Assembly: GCA_003709165.1 (NCBI GenBank)
Contig: RDRZ01000009.1
Span: 1-64,000, forward strand
Length of the DNA: 64,000 bases
Direction of reading: 5' to 3'
DNA from: Flavobacteriaceae bacterium PRS1
Lineage (GTDB): Bacteria > Bacteroidota > Bacteroidia > Flavobacteriales > Flavobacteriaceae
A model generated the notes under the pieces. The model had not been told where the DNA came from and made no database searches. It saw nothing but the letters and a program-made list of their open reading frames with translations. The position numbers were made by a program, and so were the translations under genes. Shown one piece after another: positions 36,611-45,082 of the stretch; position 1 is the first letter of the stretch; every line of letters starts with the position of its first letter.

Positions 36611-37531
36611 ATGTATTTAAAAAAGAAAACATACTATTTAATTTTACTTTGCTTTATTCCTTTGCTAAGCATGGCACAGCAGTTACAACAATTTAGTCAA
36701 TATATGTATAATACCGTTGCAGTAAATCCTGCCTATGCCGGAAGTCGGGAACGCTTAAACATAACGTTATTAAACAGAAACCAATGGGTAGGTGTAAATG
36801 GAGCGCCGATCACACAAATGTTTTCAGTACATTCTTCTATTCCAGGCACAAATCTAGGTGTTGGACTCTCTTTTATTAACGACAAATTAGGTTATGAAAA
36901 CTCAACTTATATTTTCGCTGATGCTTCATATACAATCAAATTAAATGATGATTATAGACTTTCTTTGGGCATGAAATTCGGAATGAGCAGATATGGATTA
37001 AAGGCTGATTTGTTAAGTGATCCAAGCGCAATTGGTGATCAGTATCTTGATAAAATATTTAATAAATGGAAGACAAATATTGGTGCAGGTTTGTATTTAA
37101 GATCAGATAAATGGTACTTAGGTATTTCAGCACCCAGACTTTTTAATTATGACAATCCAACTGATATTGAATATGTTGCAATCGATAGAGTGAGCTCTTA
37201 TTTAATTGGAGGGTATATGTATAAAATGAATCCTCGTCTTAAATTTAAACCTACTTTTTTAGTAAAATACACCAATGGTGCGCCTGTATCAGTTGATCTT
37301 ACAGCAAATTTTTTACTTAACAACAAATTATGGTTAGGCGTAGCATATAGAGTTACCGAATCTTTTGGAGCATTAATGAGTCTGAATGTGAGCGATAATT
37401 TTAAATTTGGTTATTCTTATGAATTTAATACATCAACATTAAACGCTTATACATCAGGCTCACATGAACTATTTGTTAGCTACGAATTCGACTTCCCAAA
37501 ACCGAGGTGTAATTGTGAAAATGTATTTTAA
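36611..37531 (+). CDS. PorP/SprF family type IX secretion membrane protein
   Basis: A 306-residue outer-membrane protein with a signal peptide (YYLILLCFIPLLSMAQ). The family start QQFSQYMYNTVAVNPAYAGSR is diagnostic, followed by beta-barrel strands and a C-terminal region (ELFVSYEFDF). PorP/SprF proteins are paired with a type B-CTD adhesin and attach it to the cell surface after type IX secretion. Here the partner is the giant repeat protein 5 bases upstream, in the same operon. Since that gene is frameshifted, this copy may have lost its client, or the shifts are artefacts. Confidence 0.92.
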   Translation: MYLKKKTYYLILLCFIPLLSMAQQLQQFSQYMYNTVAVNPAYAGSRERLNITLLNRNQWVGVNGAPITQMFSVHSSIPGTNLGVGLSFINDKLGYENSTYIFADASYTIKLNDDYRLSLGMKFGMSRYGLKADLLSDPSAIGDQYLDKIFNKWKTNIGAGLYLRSDKWYLGISAPRLFNYDNPTDIEYVAIDRVSSYLIGGYMYKMNPRLKFKPTFLVKYTNGAPVSVDLTANFLLNNKLWLGVAYRVTESFGALMSLNVSDNFKFGYSYEFNTSTLNAYTSGSHELFVSYEFDFPKPRCNCENVF

Positions 37532-37535
37532 ACTT

Positions 37536-38021
37536 TTAACGTAAATCTTTAGGAAGTAAAAGTGTAATCGTTTTTCCATGTTTTAAATCCTTCCAATGTT
37601 CAATATCAAATTCAAAAACAGCTAAACCGCTTGTAGGTAAATTATCAATAAACATATCGCCATAAGTATTTACAAAATTCGTCATAGCATAATTATGCCC
37701 AAAAATCATAACATGTTGATACTTATCGTCTATAGATTTAACAAAATTAATAAGATTATTACCAGCAAAATCATACAATTGTTGGAAAACTTTCACTTTA
37801 ATATAAGAAAATTCCTTACTATTTAAAAAAATATTACAGGTTTCAAAAGCTCTTTTTGCCGGGCTTGAAAATACAGTTTCCGGAATTAACCCAAGAGACA
37901 CATATTCTTTTGAAACCCTTATAACATCAACAATACCGCGTTTTTTTAAAGGCCTGTCCAAATCATTTACATCATGGTTCCATGATGATTTTCCATGTCT
38001 GACTATGGTTAATATTTTCAT
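37536..38021 (-). CDS. sixA: SixA-type phosphohistidine phosphatase
   Basis: A 161-residue histidine phosphatase: the RHG motif (TIVRHGKSSW, His about 9) with Asp-rich DLDRPLKKRG, SSPAKRAFETC and FGHNYAMTNF as second His motif. SixA removes phosphate from histidine of phosphorelay proteins; in Bacteroidota the target is unknown. It is convergent with the PorP gene; only 4 bases separate the two stops. Confidence 0.9.
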   Translation of the reverse strand: MKILTIVRHGKSSWNHDVNDLDRPLKKRGIVDVIRVSKEYVSLGLIPETVFSSPAKRAFETCNIFLNSKEFSYIKVKVFQQLYDFAGNNLINFVKSIDDKYQHVMIFGHNYAMTNFVNTYGDMFIDNLPTSGLAVFEFDIEHWKDLKHGKTITLLLPKDLR

Positions 38022-38073
38022 TTCATATCGTTTAAATACAAAATATGTCGATAAAAGGTTGTGTTTTTCCGTC

Positions 38074-38280
38074 TTAACGAATATATTTGTCCTTTAACAT
38101 TTTTATTTGTGTAAGCGTTAACATATGAGGCAACAATTTAGGTAATTTCATCGTAGGTATATTAGATTTGGTGCAGTAAACATAGCTACCAAGTCCGAAA
38201 TACTCTGTTAACAAAATGTTAAAATCGATAAAATACATGTATTTCATCGAATTTAATGACATATAATCGACGAAATGCAT
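38074..38280 (-). CDS. Small ORF of doubtful status
   Basis: A 68-codon frame in the 311-base gap between sixA and pdxH. The translation is Met/Tyr/Leu-rich (NSMKYMYFIDFNILLTEYF, then KLPKLLPHMLTLTQIKMLK). I recognise no family, and there is no signal peptide or good promoter box. It is listed because the region is otherwise empty; it may be chance. Confidence 0.25.
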   Translation of the reverse strand: MHFVDYMSLNSMKYMYFIDFNILLTEYFGLGSYVYCTKSNIPTMKLPKLLPHMLTLTQIKMLKDKYIR

Positions 38281-38332
38281 CTTAAACTGATTTTTTTGAC
38301 TTTTATCGGTGAAAAATCAAGTTGAATTTCAA

Positions 38333-38980
38333 TTATGGAGATAATCTATTAATTTCCCAATTATAATCGGAAAGTAATCGATAACGAATTCTATCATGGA
38401 GTCTATTAGCACGTCCTTGCCAAAATTCGATTTCTATTGGTTTTACTATAAAACCACCCCAAAATTTTGGTCTTTGTATTTCTTTGCCCTCCAACTCTTG
38501 TTCCAATACTTTGAGTTCATTTTCTAAAACGGTTCTGTTTTTTATAACTTCACTTTGATTAGATACAATAGCACTTAACTGGCTTCCTCTAGGACGAGAC
38601 TCGAAATAACCATCACTTAAATTTTCAGCAATTTTTTCAGCAGTTCCTTTAATAATAATTTGACGTTCGGCACTTTGCCAAAAAAAAGATAAACAGACAT
38701 TTGGATTTTTAGCAATTGCTTTTCCTTTTTCGCTTTTGTAGTTTGTATAAAAAATAAACCCTTCATAAGTATATTTTTTAAGTAGTACTACTCTACTCTT
38801 TGGATATCCATCTAATCCAATAGTTGCAATGGTCATTGCATTGTTTTCGTCTTTGGGAAAAAACTGATCTACCTCATAAAACCACTTTTGGAATAATTCC
38901 ATAGGATTTTCAGGCACATTTTTTAATAACAGTTCGTGCTTTTCATAAGATTTTCTATAATTGCTTAAATCTTTTTCCAT
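38333..38980 (-). CDS. pdxH: Pyridoxamine 5'-phosphate oxidase
   Basis: A 215-residue FMN enzyme that oxidises PNP/PMP to pyridoxal 5'-phosphate. Motifs: NAMTIATIGLDGYPKSRVVLLK, YTNYKSEKGKAI, LSFFWQSAERQI, ESRPRGSQLSAIVSNQSEVI and the C-terminal FWQGRANRLHDRIRY, all characteristic. The length is normal. It lies 27 bases downstream of rnz in the same direction and is probably cotranscribed. Confidence 0.96.
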   Translation of the reverse strand: MEKDLSNYRKSYEKHELLLKNVPENPMELFQKWFYEVDQFFPKDENNAMTIATIGLDGYPKSRVVLLKKYTYEGFIFYTNYKSEKGKAIAKNPNVCLSFFWQSAERQIIIKGTAEKIAENLSDGYFESRPRGSQLSAIVSNQSEVIKNRTVLENELKVLEQELEGKEIQRPKFWGGFIVKPIEIEFWQGRANRLHDRIRYRLLSDYNWEINRLSP

Positions 38981-39007
38981 AATACTAATGCAAGTTACAA
39001 GAAAATA

Positions 39008-39913
39008 CTAAATCATGAACGTCTTGCCATCATCAGCTAATTCAATATTGTTAAAAACCTCAAGAGCTTCTTCTTTAAAATCGTTTACATTGTCATAACG
39101 TGTAGAATAGTGACCTAAAATCAAGGTTTTTACTTTAGCTTGTTTGGCAATCCTTGCTGCTTGTTTTGCTGTACTATGTTTTGTAGATAAAGCCAATTTT
39201 GAATTTTTCTCTAAAAAAGTAGATTCGTGATAGAGTACATCTACCTCTTTAATTATAGGAATTATATCTTCAAAATACGCAGTATCACTGCAAAATGCAT
39301 AGCTTTTTGGTTTAGACCCAGAAAATGTAACATCTTGATTTTTTATCAATTTCCCCTCTTCATTTTCTACATCAAAACCTTGCTTTAATTTTCTGTAATA
39401 AGCGACATCTATTTTAGCATCTTCAACTTTACAAATATTTAGCTTTCGCTCTTTTTCTTTTTCTTTGAATAGAAACCCATTGGTATAGATACGATGGTCT
39501 AACGGAATGGTATACACTTCTACTTTGTCATCTTCAAATATTATTTCAGTCTTCTTTGATACTAACTCATGAAAAATAAGTTTGTAATTTGTCCATGAAC
39601 CCGATAGTTTCATATGAAGCGTAATGACTTCTTTTAATCCTTTCGGTGCATAAATATGCAAATCGGCTTCTCTGGTTAACAATCTAAATGTTGAAATTAA
39701 TCCTACCAAACCAAAATAATGGTCACCATGCAGATGCGAAATAAAAATATGTTTTATACGTGAAAATTTTATTTTGTTTTTTCGAAGTTGAACCTGAGTT
39801 CCTTCACCACAATCTATTAAAAAAATATGATTACAGATTTCTAAAACCTGTGCTGTAGGATTGGTATTTATTCTTGGTGTTGCACTATTACAACCTAAAA
39901 TAGTGAGTTTCAT
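39008..39913 (-). CDS. rnz: Ribonuclease Z
   Basis: A 301-residue metallo-beta-lactamase-fold endonuclease that cuts the 3' trailer of precursor tRNAs lacking CCA; this suits the tRNA-His gene here, which encodes no CCA. Zinc motif HLHGDHYFGL, DHRIYTNGF and GHYSTRY are visible, as well as the N-terminal GCNSATPRINTNPTAQV. The ATG at 39913 lies only 2 bases after the end of the upstream STAS-like gene (if its frame is restored), so the two are an operon. Confidence 0.95.
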   Translation of the reverse strand: MKLTILGCNSATPRINTNPTAQVLEICNHIFLIDCGEGTQVQLRKNKIKFSRIKHIFISHLHGDHYFGLVGLISTFRLLTREADLHIYAPKGLKEVITLHMKLSGSWTNYKLIFHELVSKKTEIIFEDDKVEVYTIPLDHRIYTNGFLFKEKEKERKLNICKVEDAKIDVAYYRKLKQGFDVENEEGKLIKNQDVTFSGSKPKSYAFCSDTAYFEDIIPIIKEVDVLYHESTFLEKNSKLALSTKHSTAKQAARIAKQAKVKTLILGHYSTRYDNVNDFKEEALEVFNNIELADDGKTFMI

Positions 39914-39915
39914 AA

Positions 39916-40249
39916 TTAAAATCCTAAATCGCGTTCTATTTCTTCCATTTCTATTATATCGTAAGCTTCATGAAGTGTTGGTACTATAAATGAGTTCGTC
40001 AGGAATGTCATCAATATCAATTTTATCAGTTACTAAAACAAAAGAATGTTTAGCATTTCGATGCCGATTAGATATTTGTAAAAATTCAACAACATCTTGT
40101 ATAATTAAAGGTCTTAAGCTCGTAAGATTAACAATAATATTATCGTTTTTAAATCGACTATAAAGTATTTGTAACTTTTTAGCAAGTTCGGTAATTGAAG
40201 CTCGTTCTTGAGTAATAATAGATATATTTCCGTCTCTATCAAAAATCAT
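39916..40249 (-). pseudogene. STAS-like small protein, C-terminal frameshift
   Basis: The open frame gives 93 residues (40249 to 39968) with an odd end (ELIYSTNTS). One base shift near 39984-39988 continues into VPTLHEAYDIIEMEEIERDLGF, the conserved C-terminus of this small family, and stops at 39916-39918, right before rnz. The body (GNISIITQERASITELAKKLQ, IIVNLTSLRP, HSFVLVTDK) looks like a STAS/anti-sigma-antagonist-like fold found beside rnz in Flavobacteriia. Whether the shift is genuine or an error cannot be decided. If genuine, about 25 C-terminal residues are lost. Confidence 0.75.
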
Positions 40250-40252
40250 TTA

Positions 40253-41182
40253 CTACTGTTTAATTTTTGAAGCTAATAAATAAATAACAGCCATTCGTAT
40301 TGCTACACCATTTTCTACCTGATTAAGAATTATGGCTTGATTAGAATCGGCAACATCGCTTGTAATTTCTACACCACGATTTATAGGTCCTGGATGCATG
40401 ATAACAATTTCCTTGTCCAACGACTCTAAAAGTGCTTTATTTACTCCAAATTGCTGTGTGTATTCTCTGGTTGAAGGGAAATAACTTATATCCATACGCT
40501 CATTTTGAACACGAAGCATATTAGCAACATCACACCAATTTAGTGCTTTACGCAAGTTAGTTTCAACTTTTACTCCCAGTTTTTCAATGTATTTGGGAAT
40601 CAATGTTTTTGGTCCGCAAACCATCACATCTGCACCTTGTAGTTGTAGTGCAAAAATATTTGACAGTGCAACACGACTGTGTAATATATCTCCAACAATT
40701 ACAACGTTCTTACCCTTAACTTCGCCTAATCTTTCTCTTATGGAATATGTATCCAATAATGCCTGTGTTGGGTGCTCATGCGTTCCATCTCCTGCATTAA
40801 TAATACTGGCTTTAATATGTTTAGACAAAAATACTCCTGCTCCAGCATTTGGATGTCTTATAACAACCATATCAACTTTCATTGATAGAATATTGTTTAC
40901 TGTATCAATTAAAGTTTCTCCTTTTTTTACAGAAGATTGTGATGCTGAAAAGTTAATTACATCGGCCGATAAGCGTTTCTCTGCCAACTCAAAAGAGAGT
41001 TTTGTTCGTGTAGAATTTTCGAAAAATAAGTTTGCTATTGTAATATCACGGAGCGAAGGTACTTTTTTTATGGATCGGTTTATAACTTCTTTAAAGTGAT
41101 CGGTAGTCTCAAAAATAAGCTGAATATCTTGTTTGTTAAGATATTTAATTCCTAATAAGTGATTGACACTTAATTCGCTCAT
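40253..41182 (-). CDS. pyrB: Aspartate carbamoyltransferase catalytic subunit
   Basis: A 309-residue enzyme of pyrimidine synthesis: carbamoyl phosphate + aspartate to N-carbamoylaspartate. The carbamoyl-phosphate loop FENSTRTKLSFE, GDGTHEHPTQALLD, VGDILHSRVALSN and HPGPINRGVEI are all intact. No pyrI is nearby, as usual for this group. Its stop is 3 bases before the STAS-like gene, and the gap upstream to the next gene (45 bases) is almost entirely filled by a CAGT-type repeat (41190-41226). Confidence 0.97.
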   Translation of the reverse strand: MSELSVNHLLGIKYLNKQDIQLIFETTDHFKEVINRSIKKVPSLRDITIANLFFENSTRTKLSFELAEKRLSADVINFSASQSSVKKGETLIDTVNNILSMKVDMVVIRHPNAGAGVFLSKHIKASIINAGDGTHEHPTQALLDTYSIRERLGEVKGKNVVIVGDILHSRVALSNIFALQLQGADVMVCGPKTLIPKYIEKLGVKVETNLRKALNWCDVANMLRVQNERMDISYFPSTREYTQQFGVNKALLESLDKEIVIMHPGPINRGVEITSDVADSNQAIILNQVENGVAIRMAVIYLLASKIKQ

Positions 41183-41189
41183 ATTCTTT

Positions 41190-41226
41190 AGTATTCAGTT
41201 TGCAGTTTTCAGTTTACAGTTGACAA
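41190..41226. repeat. CAGT-type short direct repeats upstream of pyrB
   Basis: Reiterated (T)CAGTTT units (TATTCAGTTTGCAGTTTTC, then AGTTTACAGT). Near-identical words recur at 59301-59324 after xerD. It fills the gap between pyrB and the hypothetical gene at 41227. Confidence 0.75.
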
Positions 41227-41580
41227 TTATTTATTTTTCTTATTTAATTTAAATTCAAGTTCTGAAACAATTTTATCATTCTTTGTGAATTCTAAACAAA
41301 CATCTGCATCATTCAGGAACTCAAATTCATTTAAAATTGGCTGCATAGTTTTAAATAACACTTCGGCATTGTTACCATAGGCAAATAACCTTCCATCAGT
41401 ATCATCCATATTTACTTCATGACCATCAAAATAACCAATATCTTCAGGTATGGTCTCGAATAATTTCATATCAACTTTATGAATTTCATCTAACCCATTA
41501 AACTTTCCAAAACTAATGATTACACTATCCTGTAAATCAGGTTTTTCAAAATTAAGTTTATAAAACTCTTCTAAAGTCAT
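41227..41580 (-). CDS. Conserved hypothetical protein between pyrR and pyrB
   Basis: A 117-residue soluble acidic protein with no signal peptide or membrane segment. Sequence features: GKFNGLDEIHKVDMKLFETIPEDIGYFDGHEVNMDDTDGRLFAYGNNAEVLF. I do not recognise an enzyme motif. The position inside the pyrimidine operon (6 bases after pyrR, 45 before pyrB) suggests a related role or mere cotranscription. Similar small proteins exist near pyrR in relatives, as far as I recall, but I cannot name the family. Confidence 0.75.
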   Translation of the reverse strand: MTLEEFYKLNFEKPDLQDSVIISFGKFNGLDEIHKVDMKLFETIPEDIGYFDGHEVNMDDTDGRLFAYGNNAEVLFKTMQPILNEFEFLNDADVCLEFTKNDKIVSELEFKLNKKNK

Positions 41581-41586
41581 TTTTAA

Positions 41587-42129
41587 TTATTCATTATTAA
41601 TTAAATACACTGTATCTTCGCCTTCATTTTCTATCCAATTCACTTTTACTTTTTCGTTATTAATAGCATCTACTTGTCTTCCTCTATAATCTGGTTGTAT
41701 AGGTAAATGTCTGCTAAAACGTCTGTCAATAAGCGTTAAGAGTTCAATTTCGCTTGGTCTTCCAAAAGATTGTATTGCTGTTAATGCAGCTCTAATACTT
41801 CGTCCTGTATATAAAACATCGTCTATAAATACTACATTTTTATTTTCAATAATAAAATCTATCTCAGTAGTATTTGCTTCTAATGGTTTGTCTCCACGTC
41901 TAAAATCATCTCTAAAAAATGTAATATCAAGATGTCCAAGTTGAATGTTTTTTATTTTATAATCGTCTTTTAGCATTTTAGCCAAGCGATCAGCAAGGTA
42001 TTTACCACGAGGCTGAATACCTATAAGTACTGTATTTGTAAAGTCGTTGTGATTTTCAATAAGTTGACAAGCCAATCGATGAAGAATGATGTTTACCTCT
42101 TTTGCGTTAAGTAACACTTTTTGACTCAT
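41587..42129 (-). CDS. pyrR: Bifunctional pyr operon regulator / uracil phosphoribosyltransferase PyrR
   Basis: A 180-residue PRTase-fold protein. I choose ATG 42129 (MSQKVLLNAKEVNII), since an upstream ATG at 42147 would sit within the promoter. The PRPP loop VVFIDDVLYTGRSIRAAL, GIQPRGKYLADRL and LIDRRFSRHLPIQPDYRGR are diagnostic. In other bacteria PyrR binds pyr mRNA leaders to cause attenuation and has weak UPRTase activity. Here the gene heads the pyrR-hypothetical-pyrB operon; no attenuator is visible upstream because the leader is only about ten bases. Confidence 0.94.
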   Translation of the reverse strand: MSQKVLLNAKEVNIILHRLACQLIENHNDFTNTVLIGIQPRGKYLADRLAKMLKDDYKIKNIQLGHLDITFFRDDFRRGDKPLEANTTEIDFIIENKNVVFIDDVLYTGRSIRAALTAIQSFGRPSEIELLTLIDRRFSRHLPIQPDYRGRQVDAINNEKVKVNWIENEGEDTVYLINNE

Positions 42130-42144
42130 AACGTATTTGGAATG

Positions 42145-42152
42145 CAAAGATA
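42145..42152 (-). promoter_or_regulatory. pyrR -7 box (TATCTTTG)
   Basis: TAnnTTTG on the minus strand, 16 bases before ATG 42129, which excludes the upstream ATG at 42147 as start. Confidence 0.65.
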
Positions 42153-42190
42153 ATGTAAAATTTTAAAAGTATAGATGTTTAACTTTAAAT

Positions 42191-42219
42191 AAAAAAGACT
42201 GCCTTTTCAGACAGCCTCT
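42191..42219 (-). terminator. rpsA terminator
   Basis: On the minus strand GGCTGTC, six bases, GGCAGTC pair with G-U wobbles and are followed by a T-run. The hairpin is identical to that at 57604-57632. Confidence 0.75.
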
Positions 42220-42247
42220 TTATAATAATAAATATGAATAGAAAAAC

Positions 42248-44101
42248 TTAAGCCTTTCCGTCCATTTTATCTTTAAGTGTTTGTAAAGTTTCATTGGCAT
42301 CACCTAGAGTAGGTTTAGCTTCAGCGGCAGCCACTTTAGCTTTTTTAACTTGGGCTTTAACATTTTTAGCTTCTTCTGCTTTAAAAACTGCTGTATGTGA
42401 AGCTACAACGCGTTTAAATTCTTTATTAAATTCAATAATTTTAAACTCGGCTGTATCTCCCTTTTTAAGTTTCTTACCATCTTCTTTTTCAAGATGACGA
42501 GAAGGAATAAAAGCTGCGATGTCGTCATTAAAGTTAACAATAGCTCCTTTGTCTACAATTTCAGAAATCTCTGCTTCATGAGTTGTATCGAGAGCGAATT
42601 CTTTTTCGTATTTGTCCCAAGGATTATCTGTTGTTTGCTTATGACCTAAACTTAATTTACGTCCTTCAACATCCAACTCTAACACAACAACATCTAATGT
42701 GTCTCCAACCGAACAAAATTCACTTGGGTGCTTAATCTTTTTAGTCCAAGATAAGTCTGAAATATAAATTAAACCGTTAATACCTTCTTCTAATTCAACA
42801 AATACACCAAAGTTCGTAAAGTTTCTTACAATGCCTTTATGCTTAGATCCTTTAGGATATTTAGTTGTAATATCAGTCCAAGGATCTGGAGTTAATTGCT
42901 TGATACCAAGCGACATTTTACGATCTTCTCTGTCTAAAGTTAAAATTTGAGCTTCAATCTTGTCACCAACGGTAACAAAATCTTGTGCTGAACGTAAGTG
43001 CGTTGACCATGACATTTCTGAAACGTGAATTAATCCTTCAACACCTTCAGCAACTTCAATAAATGCACCATAATCTGCAATTACAACCACTCTGCCTAAT
43101 ATTTTATCTCCAATTTTTATGTCTTCGCTTAAAGATTCCCAAGGGTGTTTGCTTAATTGTTTAAGGCCTAATTGAATTCTGGACTTATTCTCATCAAAAT
43201 CAAGGATTACAACATTAATTTTCTCATCCAATTCTACAATTTCGCTAGGATGATTAATACGTGACCAAGATAAATCTGTAATATGAATTAAACCATCTAC
43301 TCCACCTAAATCCATAAATACTCCATAAGAAGTAATATTTTTAACAGAGCCTTCTAACACCTGACCTTTTTCTAATTTACTGATGATTTCTTTCTTTTGA
43401 AGCTCAATATCGGCTTCAATAAGTGCTTTATGAGAAACAACTACATTTTTGAATTCGTGGTTTATTTTCACCACTTTAAACTCCATGGTTTTGTTTACAT
43501 AAGCATCGTAATCTCTAATTGGCTTCACGTCTATTTGAGAACCTGGCAAGAATGCTTCAATTCCAAATACATCTACGATCATTCCACCTTTAGTACGACA
43601 TTTAATAAAACCATTAACTATTTCTCCGGTATCATGAGCTGCATTAACACGTTCCCAAGCTTTAATAACTTTGGCTTTTCTGTGAGACAATACTAATTGT
43701 CCTGTTTCGTCTTCACGTACATCAATTAGTACTTCTACTTTGTCGCCAATTTTTAAGTCCGAATTGTAACGAAATTCATTTAATGAAATTACACCTTCAG
43801 ATTTTGCATTGATATCTATAATTACATCTCTATCCGAAATATGAATTACTACACCATCGACAACTTGATTATTAAGAGTATCTACAAAGTTTTCAGATAC
43901 TAATTTTTCAAATTCTTTTAATTGTGCATCATCAACAGGATCAATTCCTTCTTCGTAATTGTGCCAATTAAAGTCCTTTAAAAATTTGTCTGGATTTGCT
44001 TGTGCTTCAGAGAGTACTGGAGCTTCTACGGTTACAGCTTCTGTAGTTTGCGGTGTTTCTACTTTAGCTTTTTTTACTTTTTTTACTTTTTTTTCAGCCA
44101 T
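42248..44101 (-). CDS. rpsA: 30S ribosomal protein S1
   Basis: A 617-residue protein with a low-complexity Lys/Ala/Glu N-terminus and six S1 RNA-binding repeats, seen as GVISLNEFRYN, GLIHITDLSW, GLIHVSEMSW, GLIYISDLSW and AFIPSRHLE. Longer than E. coli S1 (557), as usual for Bacteroidota. S1 helps mRNA binding by the 30S subunit; with almost no Shine-Dalgarno sequences in this phylum, start selection depends on it and on unstructured leaders. The start ATG is at 44101 behind a leader of about 110 bases. Confidence 0.96.
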   Translation of the reverse strand: MAEKKVKKVKKAKVETPQTTEAVTVEAPVLSEAQANPDKFLKDFNWHNYEEGIDPVDDAQLKEFEKLVSENFVDTLNNQVVDGVVIHISDRDVIIDINAKSEGVISLNEFRYNSDLKIGDKVEVLIDVREDETGQLVLSHRKAKVIKAWERVNAAHDTGEIVNGFIKCRTKGGMIVDVFGIEAFLPGSQIDVKPIRDYDAYVNKTMEFKVVKINHEFKNVVVSHKALIEADIELQKKEIISKLEKGQVLEGSVKNITSYGVFMDLGGVDGLIHITDLSWSRINHPSEIVELDEKINVVILDFDENKSRIQLGLKQLSKHPWESLSEDIKIGDKILGRVVVIADYGAFIEVAEGVEGLIHVSEMSWSTHLRSAQDFVTVGDKIEAQILTLDREDRKMSLGIKQLTPDPWTDITTKYPKGSKHKGIVRNFTNFGVFVELEEGINGLIYISDLSWTKKIKHPSEFCSVGDTLDVVVLELDVEGRKLSLGHKQTTDNPWDKYEKEFALDTTHEAEISEIVDKGAIVNFNDDIAAFIPSRHLEKEDGKKLKKGDTAEFKIIEFNKEFKRVVASHTAVFKAEEAKNVKAQVKKAKVAAAEAKPTLGDANETLQTLKDKMDGKA

Positions 44102-44212
44102 TGCTGATTAAAATTTGTATTCTGCATGTATTCAGAAGATTTAAGCAAGTTACACACAGAAGTGTTAGAGTTTGTTTTCAGTTCCTTTTATCTTTCTGAA
44201 TATTGCTAAAAG
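44102..44212 (-). promoter_or_regulatory. Long 5' leader of rpsA
   Basis: From the predicted start of transcription (about 44211) to the ATG there are about 110 bases. Segments ATTCAGAAAGAT and AATCTTCTGAAT, about 60 bases apart, can pair, giving a long-range stem near the start codon. Autoregulation by S1 is plausible; not shown. Confidence 0.45.
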
Positions 44213-44217
44213 GAGCG

Positions 44218-44225
44218 CAAAGATA
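44218..44225 (-). promoter_or_regulatory. rpsA -7 box (TATCTTTG)
   Basis: TTTATCTTTGCGC on the minus strand, a strong match to TAnnTTTG. -33 is not clear. Confidence 0.7.
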
Positions 44226-44284
44226 AACACATTTTATGGAATTGCCTAATTTGATTTGAAGTAAATCCCAAAAATTAAAAACTA

Positions 44285-44977
44285 TTATTCTAATTTTAAA
44301 ATCTTATTAATCAACAGCATGATTTGAGTAAATTGTTCTTTTAATGAAAGATTAGAATTATCAATTTCTATGGCATCTTTAGCTTTTTTTAAAGGTGAAC
44401 TTTTACGATGAGAATCAATATAATCACGTTTGTTTACATTTTTCAATACTTTTTCAAAAGATATATTTTCGCCTCTTTTTATTAACTCATCATAACGTCG
44501 TTGTGCACGAATTTTTGGTGAGGCATTCATAAAGATTTTTAATTCTGCATTTGGAAAAACAACAGTACCAATGTCTCGACCATCCATAACTACAGCACTA
44601 CTTTTTCCTATTTCTTGCTGTTGCTTTACCAGTCGATTACGCACTTCAGGAACTGCAGAAACTACACTTACAAAATTAGAAACTTTCATAGTTCTAATTT
44701 CTTTTTCAACATTTTTTCCGTTTAAATACATTTCAGAAAATCCTAATGATGGATTAAATTTAAACTGGAGATTTATATTATTCAACTTCAAAATTAAATC
44801 GTTGCTATGAAATTTTTCATCAGAAATAAAATCGTTTTGCATCGCATATAGAGTTACAGCACGATACATTGCTCCTGTATCTACATATATATAATCTAGT
44901 GTTTTAGCCAATTGTTTTGCAATGGTACTTTTACCAGTTGATGAAAAACCGTCTATGGCTATAGTAATTTTATTCAT
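44285..44977 (-). CDS. cmk: Cytidylate kinase
   Basis: A 230-residue (d)CMP kinase that phosphorylates CMP and dCMP. P-loop GFSSTGKSTIAK (residues 9-20), YVDTGAMYRAVTLYA, VVMDGRDIGTVVFPNAELKIFM and RRYDELIKRGE are intact. It lies downstream of porQ on the same strand. The gap between them is filled by one copy of the 76-bp leader repeat (45004-45079), which ends 26 bases before this ATG. Confidence 0.96.
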   Translation of the reverse strand: MNKITIAIDGFSSTGKSTIAKQLAKTLDYIYVDTGAMYRAVTLYAMQNDFISDEKFHSNDLILKLNNINLQFKFNPSLGFSEMYLNGKNVEKEIRTMKVSNFVSVVSAVPEVRNRLVKQQQEIGKSSAVVMDGRDIGTVVFPNAELKIFMNASPKIRAQRRYDELIKRGENISFEKVLKNVNKRDYIDSHRKSSPLKKAKDAIEIDNSNLSLKEQFTQIMLLINKILKLE

Positions 44978-45079
44978 GTGTATATATTCATTGTTTTTTA
45001 ACTGTCATCCCGATAGTTATCAGGACTGTTCGCTATTAATCATTTTCCATGAGTGATAAACTTTTAGCATGCTCGTTTC
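44978..45079 (-). repeat. 76-bp leader repeat, copy at cmk (45004-45079, plus conserved tail)
   Basis: Minus-strand orientation. Left end GAAACGAGCATGCTAAAA, right end TCCTGATAACTATCGGGATGAC, then GTTAAAAAACAATG and a stretch ending ACAC-ATG at the cmk start. Copies with the same layout precede msrB (54460) and aroQ (57578). The left end is 3 bases after the porQ stop codon. Confidence 0.9.
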
Positions 45080-45082
45080 ATC

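Noticed and set aside
42129-42147. Upstream ATG (42147) for pyrR
   Set aside because: It overlaps the -7 box at 42145-42152; the family N-terminus starts at 42129.
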